A program made the translations under genes and the position numbers. Of a stretch of DNA of 64,000 bases, positions 23,626 to 34,200 are shown piece after piece (position 1 is the stretch's first letter; every line of letters begins with the position of its first letter). Origin of the DNA: Obelidium mucronatum. Lineage: Eukaryota; Chytridiomycota; Chytridiomycetes; Chytridiales; Chytriomycetaceae. Location: assembly GCA_025765595.1 (NCBI GenBank), contig JAIVFH010000028.1:186001-250000 (forward strand). The letters are read 5' to 3'. The notes under the pieces were generated by a model. That model searched no databases and was not told the DNA's origin. It saw only the letters and a list, made by a program, of their open reading frames with translations.

Positions 23626-24150
23626 TTACAAATGAATAGTACGTATGTGAAGTGTCATAACTACCCCCATGAGAAATATTCCACAAAGATGTCAGTTTTG
23701 AGCCCACAGACCCCTTCTGGTTCTTAAGTGGTTACAGAGTCCAGCTATCCAGTGGACCAGAAACAGTAGAAGTGGAATCGAACAGTGCAATATAGTGACA
23801 CTGGCTGATTGTTTGCATTTCATAAATAATTACTGATATACATGTGTAAATTAATTAAAAATCTCTTACATGCCAGACAGTGGCTTTACTTGTTGATGTC
23901 GTTGAAGCGGTATGGTGCTTTTTGCTGAAATAAAAAAAAAAGGTGTACTAATAAAGTTTTATATGACATTTTGCGCCATCGATCGGCCACTGCCACTGAC
24001 CAACCACTCATCCGATCATGCCCGCAGAGCCTGCCCTAGGTTGGTAATATGCATTCCCACCGATTGCTGCTTCGATTGACACTGATTAAAGTCTCGCCAT
24101 AATATCTGTTAAAATAAATTAACACAACATACATCCAAAAAAATGGTTTA

Positions 24151-25407
24151 TTAAAGCTTCGAAGGTACATCCAAAACTCGAATCACCGGACTAAAAGCTC
24201 GCCCAAGAAGCGAAGCAGCACGCGCTTCCCCACACGACCACTGAAATTGTCCACTTTCTGAAACAGCAATAACCCCACCTCCCGCCACATACCCTTCCCG
24301 ATTCACTTCCAAGCTCTTCAGGTCGTACAGGTAATTCACCATGATTCCAAAACTCTGTTCAATCCCCTTTTCAGAGGTATCACCCATCCAATTCAGTTGA
24401 TATACACAGGCCCCGTTTCGGATATGGAAATTAGCGACAGGGTCCAACGCCATCGTACGTTTCTTTTCAAGAAGAAGGTATCGCGAACAGAGACGTATCA
24501 GGATTGGTTCAAGAATTTGTTGGACGTGAAGCGGCCATGACGTTTGTGGGGTTTCAAGAAGGATCTGTTTTTTTTTACGTTCAGATTTTAACTCAAAAAA
24601 GTTCCATGGATTTGTTCTTTTGGTTCAGTTTTACCTTTAAACTCAAAATCCCGTTTACATCCGCCGCTCCTTCAACACCACCAAGATTCAATGAATTCAG
24701 AGCTTGTTTGATTTCGCCTATTTCATGGGGCAGCAACAATCGGTGTATATTTCCCGACGTCGCCGATGATTCTGATTCATCAACTTCTAAATTCATTCGC
24801 GTGTCCAGCCAATTTCGGAATCCAGGAATAGGCGATAACGTTGTAAAAGTTTTTATATGCGGGAGTTTGGATTGTATTTCCTTCACAGCACGTTTTATAA
24901 GTCTAAAAGTGGCCAAACAAAAAAACAAAAAAGATGTTTAATCCAAACACGCACACAAACAAAACAAAAAAAATAGACTCCTTACAAATGCCCCAAATCA
25001 ATTCCAGAGAGCCCCTTCTGCGGTGAAGAAATGGTATAGAATATCGCAACGCTTGCATCTTGCGGTCGTATTTTGGGCGGATGATGGATAATAGAGCTGA
25101 TGGATTGTTGAATTTCATTTTCGAATGACACCTTTTTGCGTTTTAAGAACATTTTAGGGTCTTGGACGTGTTTTGTTTTTTGGTGGCGGTCGGGGTTACG
25201 TGACATACATGTATGAATGCAAGTGGCTCCAACGGCATGGCTTTGTGGAAGAAGGCATAACACGCCCGACCCGGCAAAAGCCGCTCTTTCAAAGCATCCC
25301 AAGATGGAACAGCATGAACAGCTTCATACTTGATAATCTAATTGCAAGATGCAACAACAGGGGTTTAAACTTCACAAGCGATAAAAGAAACAAAAAACTA
25401 AGAAAAC

Positions 25408-25453
<46 letters not shown>

Positions 25454-25889
25454 TCCAACACTTCCGCTGGTGAGCTCCACGTGATTCTTTCCAAATCCAA
25501 AAAGCTGATTCCAAACCAATCTTGCATTTTCCTCTTCAAAAGCTCGTTCATGTGCTTCAAGTCGGGATCTGCATTGCTTTTGGGTAAAACGCTCTGTTTT
25601 TGTAATAGTGCTTTTTAAAAAATAGAAAATTGATTTTAAACAAAATTAAATACCAGCAAGTCTTCCCGCATCTTCACAATAAACCGCATTCCCCCCGGAT
25701 GTTGGTAGATTTGAGTGAAAAAGCCCAGGAACCGTGGCTCCAAGGCATCGCGCAACTCTTGCTCCCACTTGGATACATTTTTTTCCTTCCTTGTTCTCGC
25801 GTTTTTGAGGGCGTCCGATTTCGTGAGGATGAGCTCGTGGTCAGGACCTAGTTGGGTTCAACAATCAAGAACGATTACCGCTTTGAATG

Positions 25890-25934
<45 letters not shown>

Positions 25935-26584
25935 ACCAAATTCTTTTGCAAGGACCTTGAGGAATATCGTTCTCCCTGCCTTTTTTCGAATTCGAAAAAA
26001 GAGATTCAATGAAACCGAACAAGTCAAAAAAAAGCTGGGTTTGACGGAAATCAAAAAAAAAAAAAAAAAAAACCTTATCCAGTCGTTGATAAAAGTCTGC
26101 ACATTTGAATCCATTCAATTTTCGCGAAACGTCTCCATGATCGTCGCCGCCGCCGCCACTTGTAGAAGACAAGCCCCCCTTCAACGCTCCAGCCAATAAC
26201 CGCTTCGATTCAGATTCGATTTCATGAGGAGTCTTCATTGGCAACGCGTGGAGATCAAACTTGTAATCTTGAAAATCAAAAAGAAATTAGGTTGTTGACT
26301 TGTTGTCACAATGACCAAAAAAACAAATTACCAGGGTCTTTATCCGTCCGCATAATATCCTCCCAATATTTATCAAACGGCAAAGTTTCCGCAGTTTCGA
26401 GTTGTTCCGAGTAGTGTTTTGCGGTAGAGTCCAAGTGTTGGCTGATCTGAGCCTTGATGTTGTGTCCAGCGTAGCCTCGCTTTTTGTTGCCGTTGTTGAT
26501 TGTCATGATGAATGCGTTGTTGTTGATCTTGTTGAATAGCAATGCAGTTTGTCGTTTGAGGAGTGTTAATCGTGGCGGTGGCAT
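24151..26584 (-). CDS. MLYCD: Malonyl-CoA decarboxylase with peroxisomal SKL signal
   Basis: Converts malonyl-CoA to acetyl-CoA and CO2. Nine exons (26584-26332, 26267-26074, 25979-25937, 25847-25654, 25592-25450 with one base of uncertainty at its start, 25337-25209, 25131-24986, 24902-24635, 24564-24151), about 594 aa. Family landmarks in order: EPRFLGFFTQIYQHPGGMRF, RITWSSPAEVLEK, YEAVHAVPSWDALK, FYTISSPQKGLSGIDLG, HIKTFTTLSPIPGF, MALDPVANFHIRNGA, LNWMGDTSEKGIEQSFG. The protein ends in SKL, a canonical PTS1 peroxisomal signal. The first 40 residues contain Arg and Lys but no Asp or Glu, so an additional mitochondrial presequence is possible, as in mammals. Three introns carry very long T tracts directly after the donor site. 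Confidence 0.93.
25409..25448. repeat. A40 tract, T tract directly after a 5' splice site
   Basis: Forty consecutive A on the plus strand, read as T on the coding strand, starting at the donor of the fifth malonyl-CoA decarboxylase intron. Confidence 0.95.
25890..25932. repeat. A43 tract in malonyl-CoA decarboxylase intron 3
   Basis: Forty-three consecutive A on the plus strand. On the coding strand this is a T tract beginning four bases into the intron (donor GTAA). Confidence 0.95.
26053..26072. repeat. A20 tract in malonyl-CoA decarboxylase intron 2
   Basis: Twenty consecutive A on the plus strand, again T on the coding strand and touching the donor GT. Confidence 0.95.
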
Positions 26585-26757
26585 GATGGGTTGGTTTTTT
26601 TTATAGCTTTTATTTTTTAAAGTGCGCTGGATGATTCGGAATCGGAAGAATACCAGGAAGAAATATTTAAAAATATCGAATGATAAACCAAAAAAAACAA
26701 CAACAGAGTAACAACAAAATACACCGTGGAAGATGAGGGAAAAAAAAAGACTCTCCC

Positions 26758-27156
26758 CTATTTTCCACCAAAGATTCCTAACCCTTTCAGGTTCGAAAAG
26801 ATTGATGAATCACGCTTCAGTTCCACAACTGGCGGAAGAGGCGGCGCATCATCATCAGGAATAGAGGGTCGATGATGATTCCGTGTAGATAGAGGGGCAA
26901 CTGTAGTATCACTATTTTTCCCTCCCAATGCATTGCTCATCCAAGATGGAATCAAGCGGGAGAGTGAACGAGCCGCCAGCTCAGGCGGGAGACTTGTGAA
27001 GGATGGGGACGGCGAATCCCCAAGAGTATTTGAAAACGGTGTGGCAGCGGTAGTTGGCGATGGTGGAGTTGAAGGCGTCGGTGACGTCAGTGAAGGGGAT
27101 GTGCCCGTGTGTTGTTCGTGGCGATGAGCCGACATTGTGATTCGAAGTACGTCCAT
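26758..27156 (-). CDS. Small Ser/Pro/Thr-rich protein of unknown function
   Basis: Intronless frame of 132 aa, or 125 aa if the second Met (27135, MSAHRHEQH) is used. No family recognised. The N-terminal half is Ser/Thr/Pro-rich and probably disordered. The middle has an amphipathic stretch (LPPELAARSLSRLIPSWM), and the C-terminus ends in a Gly/Lys-rich block (FSNLKGLGIFGGK). There is no signal peptide or membrane helix. Its reality is supported by the decayed copy at 23485-23625, which shares the Ser/Pro stretch. It lies upstream of malonyl-CoA decarboxylase on the same strand. Confidence 0.5.
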   Translation of the reverse strand: MDVLRITMSAHRHEQHTGTSPSLTSPTPSTPPSPTTAATPFSNTLGDSPSPSFTSLPPELAARSLSRLIPSWMSNALGGKNSDTTVAPLSTRNHHRPSIPDDDAPPLPPVVELKRDSSIFSNLKGLGIFGGK

Positions 27157-27660
27157 TATTTAGGGTGGAGGTTTTGATAACTTGATATACTATATATTCC
27201 TATAGTTTTTTTAGTTTTCGTTTCTTATGTAATCTTCATTGTGGGAGCTTACAGTTTTTAAAGAGAGACAGTGTTGTGGCTGATGGAGAGCGATCCTACT
27301 TCACGACCAACGTGGGAGCCTGATTTAGAGCACAGGACAAAGTAGTTCATAAACAAGCAAGAGGGGAAAGCTGCGGAGGGGGACTGGCGGGGCAGCTCTG
27401 ATTGGTGCGTCAACTTCGCTTTGCACTGGGATTCAAGTGGCGCAAAGAGATAGAGAGACGACGAGCTGACGACTGAGGGAGAGAATCAGAGCAGTTAAGC
27501 TTGTTTTGTGTTCTCGAAGCGCTTCAAGCTACAGTAAGTATCTGCTTTTTGTAGGAAAGAAGTTTGGGGGAAGAATCTCAATGATTCAGAATAAATTCCA
27601 ATCATCACATCTTTTATTGCTTTCATAACTGCAATCCATCATCTCTTTCAAACAGTCTGA
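27157..27660. other. Intergenic, no gene seen
   Basis: About 500 bp between the small Ser/Pro gene and the hairpin cluster. I see no coding frame or RNA gene. A GTAAGT preceded by CTACAG near 27533 could be the donor of an intron in an untranslated leader, with nothing further to support it. Confidence 0.5.
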
Positions 27661-27809
27661 TTCATACCGCCTGTGTTTTGTATTGCAGGTTAGGGTTATT
27701 GATGGGATTTAAAGTGGATGAAAAGATGGATGCTGAATGAAAGTACTTTGCTATATATCGGTGGAGATTATGCTCGTACCTTGTAAAAATTGATGAAAGC
27801 AATAGGATT

Positions 27810-28000
27810 CCGCCTTCGGCAGAAATGAACGCCTTCGGCGATGGTACGGCGATAAGATTCAAGGTGTAGAAATAAGAAGAAAGGAGGAATACACCGCCTA
27901 TCGGCGGTACACAAGGAAGAAAAAAGAGCAAAATACCGCCTATCGGCTATCGGCGGTACACGAAGAAAGAAGAAAAAGGAAAATACCGCCTTCGGCGGTA
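27810..28000. repeat. Cluster of short GC-rich hairpins (CCGCCTTCGGCGG family), 3' of bL35m
   Basis: Five related palindromes at 27810-27820, 27830-27841, 27894-27907, 27936-27956 and 27984-28000. The cleanest reads TACCGCCTTCGGCGGTA: a 5-bp GC stem, extended by TA, with a TTC loop (GAA on the other strand). The copy at 27936-27956 contains an internal duplication (TATCGGC repeated). Purine-rich spacers (AAGAAAGAAGAAAAAGG type) separate the last copies. The cluster begins just downstream of the bL35m stop at 28038. Confidence 0.9.
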
Positions 28001-28037
28001 CACGAAAAAAAAAAAACTATAAATTTATACCTATACA

Positions 28038-28673
28038 TTATCGCATATACTTTTTGCGGTGGTAAGGAATAAGTCTCCTCAATAATTTCGCCTGTTGGGC
28101 ATTTGAAGTACGACGTTGACGTTTGCTTCGAGACTTCCAAGATCTGTTTTTGCGATTCAAGTGAGAAGTTCCAGCCTGTGCACGTTTAAAGACAGGCCCT
28201 CGATTGTAACTTGGTGATTTGATGAGCCATCTTTGGCAAAAGGGGTATGTGTTCAGTTCAAATCAGGAAAAAAACTCAAAAGAAACTCAAAAGATCCAAA
28301 AAAAAATCACCTTGACAGAGCTCCACGATGGTTTTTGAGTTTATAATGTTTTCCCTTTCGTTTACTTGCGACTTTGACTGGTGTGGAGGAGAGGATGCAT
28401 GTCAGTCCAGTGTGAAGGATCAAACGCACACACCGTACCTTGGTTACGCAGTTGTACGGGCTTCAACTTCTTTTTCTTTGTTCCTGCATTTCCTCTCGCC
28501 TGGGAGATGTTTGCTACCGCTTGTGACAGTCGGGGTGGTTGGAGGATTGATGAGAACTTTGAGTTGACTGCAGGATTGATTGATGCGGGAGCTGTTGATC
28601 GCAGGGCCAGCATCGAGAAGGCGCGGGTCAGCGGCGCTGTGACTCGCAGCGACTGGCGTACAAGAGCAAACAT
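28038..28673 (-). CDS. MRPL35: Mitochondrial ribosomal protein bL35m
   Basis: Large-subunit mitoribosome protein. Exons 28673-28439, 28377-28311 and 28230-28038 close in phase, about 164 aa. The N-terminus (MFALVRQSLRVTAPLTRAF) is a typical presequence: basic, hydroxylated, no acidic residues. The second half carries the bL35 pattern: KVASKRKGKHYKLKNHRGA, then KRAQAGTSHLNRKNRSWKSR, then LLRRLIPYHRKK before the stop. The length beyond the bacterial 65 aa is due to the presequence and linker. The gene diverges from PUS10; the two start codons are 65 bp apart. Confidence 0.88.
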
Positions 28674-28737
28674 TTGTCTCTCTTTTCTTTTTTCTTTTTT
28701 ATTTAATTTATTTTTATTCTACCTCTTATTTTATCGC

Positions 28738-30859
28738 ATGACACTCGGACTGCCCTTGGCGATCCAGGCGCTACTCCCGGCGTCGGCGCCGACAGTGGCG
28801 GCGATGCTGCGCACGCATGACGTGTGTTCGCGCTGCGTGCTGCGGGTGCTTGGGGTGCGCAAGCTCGGACTGTTTGTGTCGATTGAGGAGACTTCTAAGG
28901 AGACTTCTAAGGAGACTTCTCCGAACAACAACGAAACAACTCCAAAGAAGCACTGCCCCGCGTGCCTCGGGCTGCTCTCTTGCGCCAGCGTCGCCGGCGC
29001 CGTGTCGACGCTGCGCGCGCAGTTCGCGGCCGAGCAGTGGGCGGCCGGCGGCGCCGCCGACTTCCTCGCGGCCGTGCGCGTGCCCGTGCAGCTGGCCGCG
29101 CGCGCCCACGCCGTGGCGCTGCTCGTCGACGCCGCCGCCCCCGCCGCAAACTGCGCCCGCGTGCTGCCGCGCGACCCGAAGCGCTTCGATCTCAGCGCGG
29201 ACTCCGAAAAGAACAAGCCCGAGAACAAGCCCGTCGTGCACACGGACCCCGTCGACGGCGAGCTGTTCACCCTCACTGACGCCCAGATCGAAGTCAAGGA
29301 CGTCCTGCGCATGCTCATCAACCACCACTTTGCCCTGGCCGCTGGCATCCCCTTCAACCCAAACTCGGCCTTCTCAGTCGAAATTGGCTTTGACCACCCC
29401 GAAACAGAATCGGACTTTGACTTTATGCAATCCATCCCAAAATGCAATCTCGATGTCAAACGGAAACGGAAACGCGTCAGAGAAGGCTCCGTCTGGCGTA
29501 AAATGAAGGAGGATGAACCAGGTGCTATTCGTACAGAAGGCGCTACTTGGAATCATGTTTTGAATGCTTCGTTGGCTTTGAGTTACCAGGAATTGCTGGA
29601 CTACAAGTTTTTGCCTTTTAAACCAATCAAATCTCCTGCCGTTTTGGCTGAACATCGTTTTCTTCATTCTTCGCTTTGGATTGCTGGTGTGTGTCTAGAT
29701 CTTCCGCCGAAGGCGGTGTTTTATCGCCGTTGTATCGCCGAAGGCGATGTTCTACCGCCGAAGGCGGTTTTCTATCGCCGAAGGCGGTGATCTATCGCCG
29801 AAGGCGATGTTTCTTTTTTTTCTTTTGATGCCGCCTTCGGCGGCTTATCTATCGCCGAAGGCGATGTTTCTTTTTTTTTTGATGCCGCCGAAGGCGGCTT
29901 ATTCATCCCCTTCGGCGATGGAAGTATGTCTGATTTCTATGTCCTTCTGTCGCCTTCGACAATCTACCTTCTTCTCGTCTTCTCACCCATCACATCACAT
30001 CACAACCAAAAACAACAACAGGAAGATACAACAAGTACGATCGAACAGTCAGCAACTCACGAATGGAATACGCTGGAAAACGCTTAGCCAAAGAATCAGT
30101 CGAAGAACTGCTGGCCAAACATGTAGACGCGTTTTTTCGTGCCAGCGGACACAAGTTTGCGAGCGCAGGTCGAGAAGACGTTGATGTTCTCATGTTGGGT
30201 GCTGGACGTCCCTTTTTTTTGGAAGTTGTCAATCCAAGAGTTTTGAATGCTACTCAAGCACAAATAACGGCTGTGCAAAAGCAAATTAATGATGAGAACC
30301 GTGGGAAACTCAAGATTACTGATTTGCAGCTTGTTGGAAAGTGAGAGTTCCCTTCCCTTTGTTGGGGTCATACCATCCCAAAACCCAAAAACTAAAAGAT
30401 CAAAAAAACCACCAATTCAGACATGATACCAAACCATTAAAAGACTCTGCTGCAACAAAGAAAAAATCATACACCACGCTCGTCAAGCTCTCATCCCCAG
30501 TATCCCTATCCCAACTGGAAGAAATCTCTAAACTCAGAGACATTGAACTGAAACAACAAACCCCACTCCGAGTCATGATTTCTCGGCCCGACAAGAACCG
30601 CGACAAGGTTGTTCATGAATTACACGTGAAGCCAGAGAACGAAGGAGTTCTAGACAAGGAAAGCGGTGAAACAAAGTATGACCTTGTTCGCGTGGATTTA
30701 ACAACCAGTGCGGGGACATATGTGAAGGAGTTTATGCATAGTGATGAGGGCAGAACTGTTCCCTCTTTGAAGGAACTCTTGGGGGTTGAGAGTGCGACTG
30801 TCGAAACTTTGGATGTGTTGCATGTGTTTCTTGATTGGCCCAAACCTGTTGTTGAGTAA
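28738..30859 (+). CDS. PUS10: tRNA pseudouridine synthase Pus10
   Basis: Makes pseudouridine 54/55 in tRNAs in Archaea and many eukaryotes; absent from budding yeast. Exons 28738-29686, 30022-30340 and 30421-30859 close in phase, about 568 aa. The N-terminal domain has the paired Cys motifs CSRC and CPAC (zinc site of the family). The catalytic domain shows RYNKYDRTVSNSRMEY, ESVEELL and SAGREDVDVLMLGAGRPF with the catalytic Asp, then AGTYVKEFMHSDEGRTVPS. Codons 1 to about 200 are extremely GC-rich and Ala/Arg-rich, then composition drops. Intron 1 (29687-30021) is unusually long because it holds a hairpin cluster. The ATG at 28738 was chosen because upstream in-frame sequence overlaps antisense bL35m. 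Confidence 0.92.
29704..29959. repeat. Cluster of about ten GC-rich hairpins inside PUS10 intron 1
   Basis: Palindromes built on GCCGAAGGC or its complement: 29704-29716, 29734-29748, 29755-29767, 29774-29787, 29794-29808, 29830-29844, 29851-29865, 29884-29898, 29905-29919, and a degenerate one near 29950. Outer bases come in matched types: CCGCCGAAGGCGG, ATCGCCGAAGGCGAT and GCCGCCGAAGGCGGC. The loop is GAA in some copies and TTC in others, so units occur in both orientations. Spacers are short and T-rich (TGTT, TCTTTTTTTT). The cluster lies wholly inside the intron. Several stems carry compensatory end pairs, which points to selection for or copying of hairpins rather than a simple tandem repeat. 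Confidence 0.92.
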
Positions 30860-31219
30860 ATTTATTGCATATAGTTCATGCATACATTTTTGTTTTAACT
30901 TTGCGTAATTAAATATCGAAAGTGTGTTGAGTCCCAAAACTGAAAAGTCGATTTGGTGATGAACACAAACAAACACCGAAGACCATCTTTCCTGGCAAAC
31001 ATCCTGAATACGGATTATATCATTCCTCTGGCGTCGCAGATGTTTCTTCATCCCGTGCTTGACAGCAATCGCGTCAGAGAATTTCTGAAGGGTTCAGTGA
31101 AAATGACGGCAGGAATTCATTTGGTTGCATTGTTTGAAATAAATATTGACACACCAAAAGGGGGGCAAGACAATGGTTGCATGGTTTCATTGTGAAGATC
31201 TTTGAAAGACTTGGAACGC

Positions 31220-34200
31220 ATGGGGGAATCGCGAATAGCAGCAGCAGCGGACACTCCTAACCTCACAAAGCTGGAGGCAGCAGAATCGAGCGAGCAGAAA
31301 GGAAACCTGCCTGCACGCCTCAAGCTGTGGATTCTTGGATCTGTTTTTATTCCTGTGGCAGCCGTTGTTTCTGTATGCTATTGTCTCTCGGCTCAAGTAA
31401 ATGAGTCCTCACCAGAGCGTCGCGATCAAATGCCTGTTGTGTTCATTAATGGGACAGGATCAAAACTGATGGGTCCCACGTACTGGCGATCTCTGGAATA
31501 TTTTGCCAATTATCTCAAAGACCAGAAAGCAGAGTACAACTTTGAATCTCATTTTGCTGACGACGGCAGTATTATTGGGCAAGATGATTTTTTCCAAGGC
31601 AAAACCTTGTTTGGATCTACAGACGTTGATCTTTTACCGGCGTACAAGCAATACTTTCTGCCCGATAACGGAACGGAAGTTAACGTGACCAACTTTATCA
31701 ATCCAGGAGCTCAACAGCATCTTGGAACGCTAATGATGCCAACAATAGCCACAGCCATCGCCATCATCTACAATATCCCCGAAGTTGATAAGCTTATTTT
31801 GCACCCTAAAGTGCTAGGAGACATCTATTGTGGTGAAATCACTTGGTGGAATGACACAGCGATCCAAACCTTAAACCCCGCTTTCAAAATGCCCAAAAAG
31901 CGAATCAATGTTTTTGCTCGTGGAGACGTCGTTGGAACCAACGAAGTGATATCGCATCTGTTTTCCGAATATTCTCCAAAATTCAACAAAAGTATTGGAG
32001 TGTCACTTCAACCGAATTGGCCTTCTACCTTCTCTCTTGCTCTCAGTCGTATGGAAACTGTCTTCCAAACACTTTCGCATCCATACTCAATAGCTTATAC
32101 TCCCTTGGAGGCGCCGATTCAAGCAATGTCAATTGGGCCTTCTCCCCAGATCGCGTTTGTTGTCAATTCGGACAACCTTCCAACCCAACCAGATGTAGAT
32201 TCAATTCAAACGACAGTACAAAGTGCAAATTCCAGGACTGAATTTGAAAAGCACAACTTTTTCACCGTTTTCGACGTTTCCGGGCCGCAGAGCTACCCAA
32301 TTACGCTTGCTTCCTTCATAATTCTTCAAGAACACTATTTTTATTTTAAACGCGGCTCACCCGAGGATTGTGCCCGGGTCAAAGCAATGGTTTATTTTTG
32401 GCATACATTTTTCATGGACCCTGCCATAACAGAGTCTAACTTGAGATTTGGTGGTGTCCCATTGCCTTATTATGTGTTGGAGAATAATTTACGTGCATTG
32501 AAATTAATAACCTGCAACCGAGAAAATATCATGCAGAGTTTGGTGTCTGATTTTGAGCGCAAGGATTATTATGCAAATAGTTGAGTGTTTTTTTTTAAGC
32601 TTCATTTTTCCTACCTGGGTTTACCGTATTTTATCACACAGGAGTGTTCGAATATGATTGGGATTTTTCACTGACAATTTGGGAAAATCATTCCTCATTC
32701 AAAACTGCGCCTATAAGCTCATCGCTATATACTGTTTTCTATGTCGTGCTCTTTCTGTGTAACGCAATTCCGTTTGTCATCAATATTAGGCAAACGTTCA
32801 AAACAGGCGAGACGCAACAAGGTATTCAAGCTGAAAGAATAAGTGTTAGCATCCGCAACAGTACTCTTCCTGACAAGAGCCAAATCGAAGGCGATGATGA
32901 CGACGAAGAAGACTCTGATGAAAAACTAGCAAGGAAAGAAGGCAAAATACCTTTTACGTCTCAGAATATGCTCGGAATTCTGACTCAATTGATTACCTGC
33001 TTCCAACTGCTATATTTGTGTTTGACCAAATCAAACGTCACTCGAAAAAATGAATCTATCGACTTGATCTCGTATTTCGGTCTGATTCCAACTTGGTATG
33101 GCTTTTATGTGGTCATAAATTGCATGGTCTCCGTTTGGATAGCATGCATGTTTTACACGACATTCTTTTATGGGGTGCTGGAAAAGTATCATCCTCGAAA
33201 ATTAATGAGTCTTACACATTTTCACGCCTTCCTGGCTGAATTCTTGCCAAACTATGCTGTCATATTTTATAATCCGAGCATCGAAGTTCTCGCCAAGGTT
33301 GTAGATTGCCGATTCGCTCCCACCGAGCACAAGTTTCTCAGCAGCTCCCACAAGCTATGCTGGATTGGAAGCCATTGGACGAGTTCGGTTATCAGCATTA
33401 TTTTGGTGTGCACATTTACAAACTACGTGGTGAGATACAGCAAGATTTTGAAGGTACTCTCGCGGCCCCCCCTAAACAGTTTGGAATGACACATACTAAC
33501 TTGCATGCAGCATCTTCGTAAGGACTTTGATTTCAAAGATGAAGATTGGTGTATATACGTGGACTCGGTTGCAAAGACCATCATCTTGATTCTCTATTTC
33601 AATATCAGCAACAAGATTTTTTTGGGGATATCGTTTTTTATGATTGCTGGGTTATCTCTATGCTCTATTGTGGGAAAACCGAATTCAATTTTCTGGTACA
33701 ATTATTTTCGTGGGGGGTTCTTGGCGTACACGGCACTTGTCTACCTTGTTTTGTTTGTGTTTGAGTTGGCTGTAGCACCAACGGATTATAACAGGAGAGG
33801 AGCGCTCAGTGAGAATATTCCGTTTGCGGTGCTTGTCACAACGCTATCAATTTTTGGATTGACCGCGCTTGTGATAACCATCAAGTATAAATCTGGATTG
33901 TCAAAAGCTCAATTAAAGGCGAAAGAGGCAGAGCTTAAAAAATTCTTTGCGGCTTTCGGGTAAGACTCTAGTTGCCATGATTAAAAACTTATTTATTTTG
34001 GCTTTACGTTGGCAAAGCGATGAGATCGAGAGTCAGTTAGCACAAGAAGCCGAATCCATGCTAGCCTCACATCAAGTTAACGCTAGTGAATCAAACTTGG
34101 ATCAGCCCTATAAACTGGCTAGCAAAGCAAGTGCTTCTAATCTGACTGGAAGCAGTGGCGCCTTCTCCTCGGTATTTTCGAAAAGGAATTCAAATTTTTA

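Noticed and set aside
25289..26114. Open frames through the long A/T tracts
   Set aside because: They encode poly-Lys or poly-Phe from intronic homopolymers.
27685..27700. Telomere-like GGTTAGGGTTA
   Set aside because: A single partial repeat in intergenic DNA; no array.
28381..28737. Upstream in-frame extension of PUS10 to an ATG at 28381
   Set aside because: It runs antisense through bL35m exons and its product is unlike PUS10; the ATG at 28738 fits the family and the bL35m gene is solid.
28907..29506. Long overlapping frames on both strands in the GC-rich 5' part of PUS10
   Set aside because: Stop codons are rare in GC-rich DNA; only one frame carries the PUS10 motifs.
27810..29959. CRISPR-like array
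   Set aside because: Spacers are not unique or of constant length, units are palindromes of varying sequence, and the DNA is eukaryotic.
30953..31195. 78-codon open frame on the plus strand between PUS10 and the PstS fusion gene
   Set aside because: No start context, splice partner, domain or recognisable composition; probably untranslated flank.
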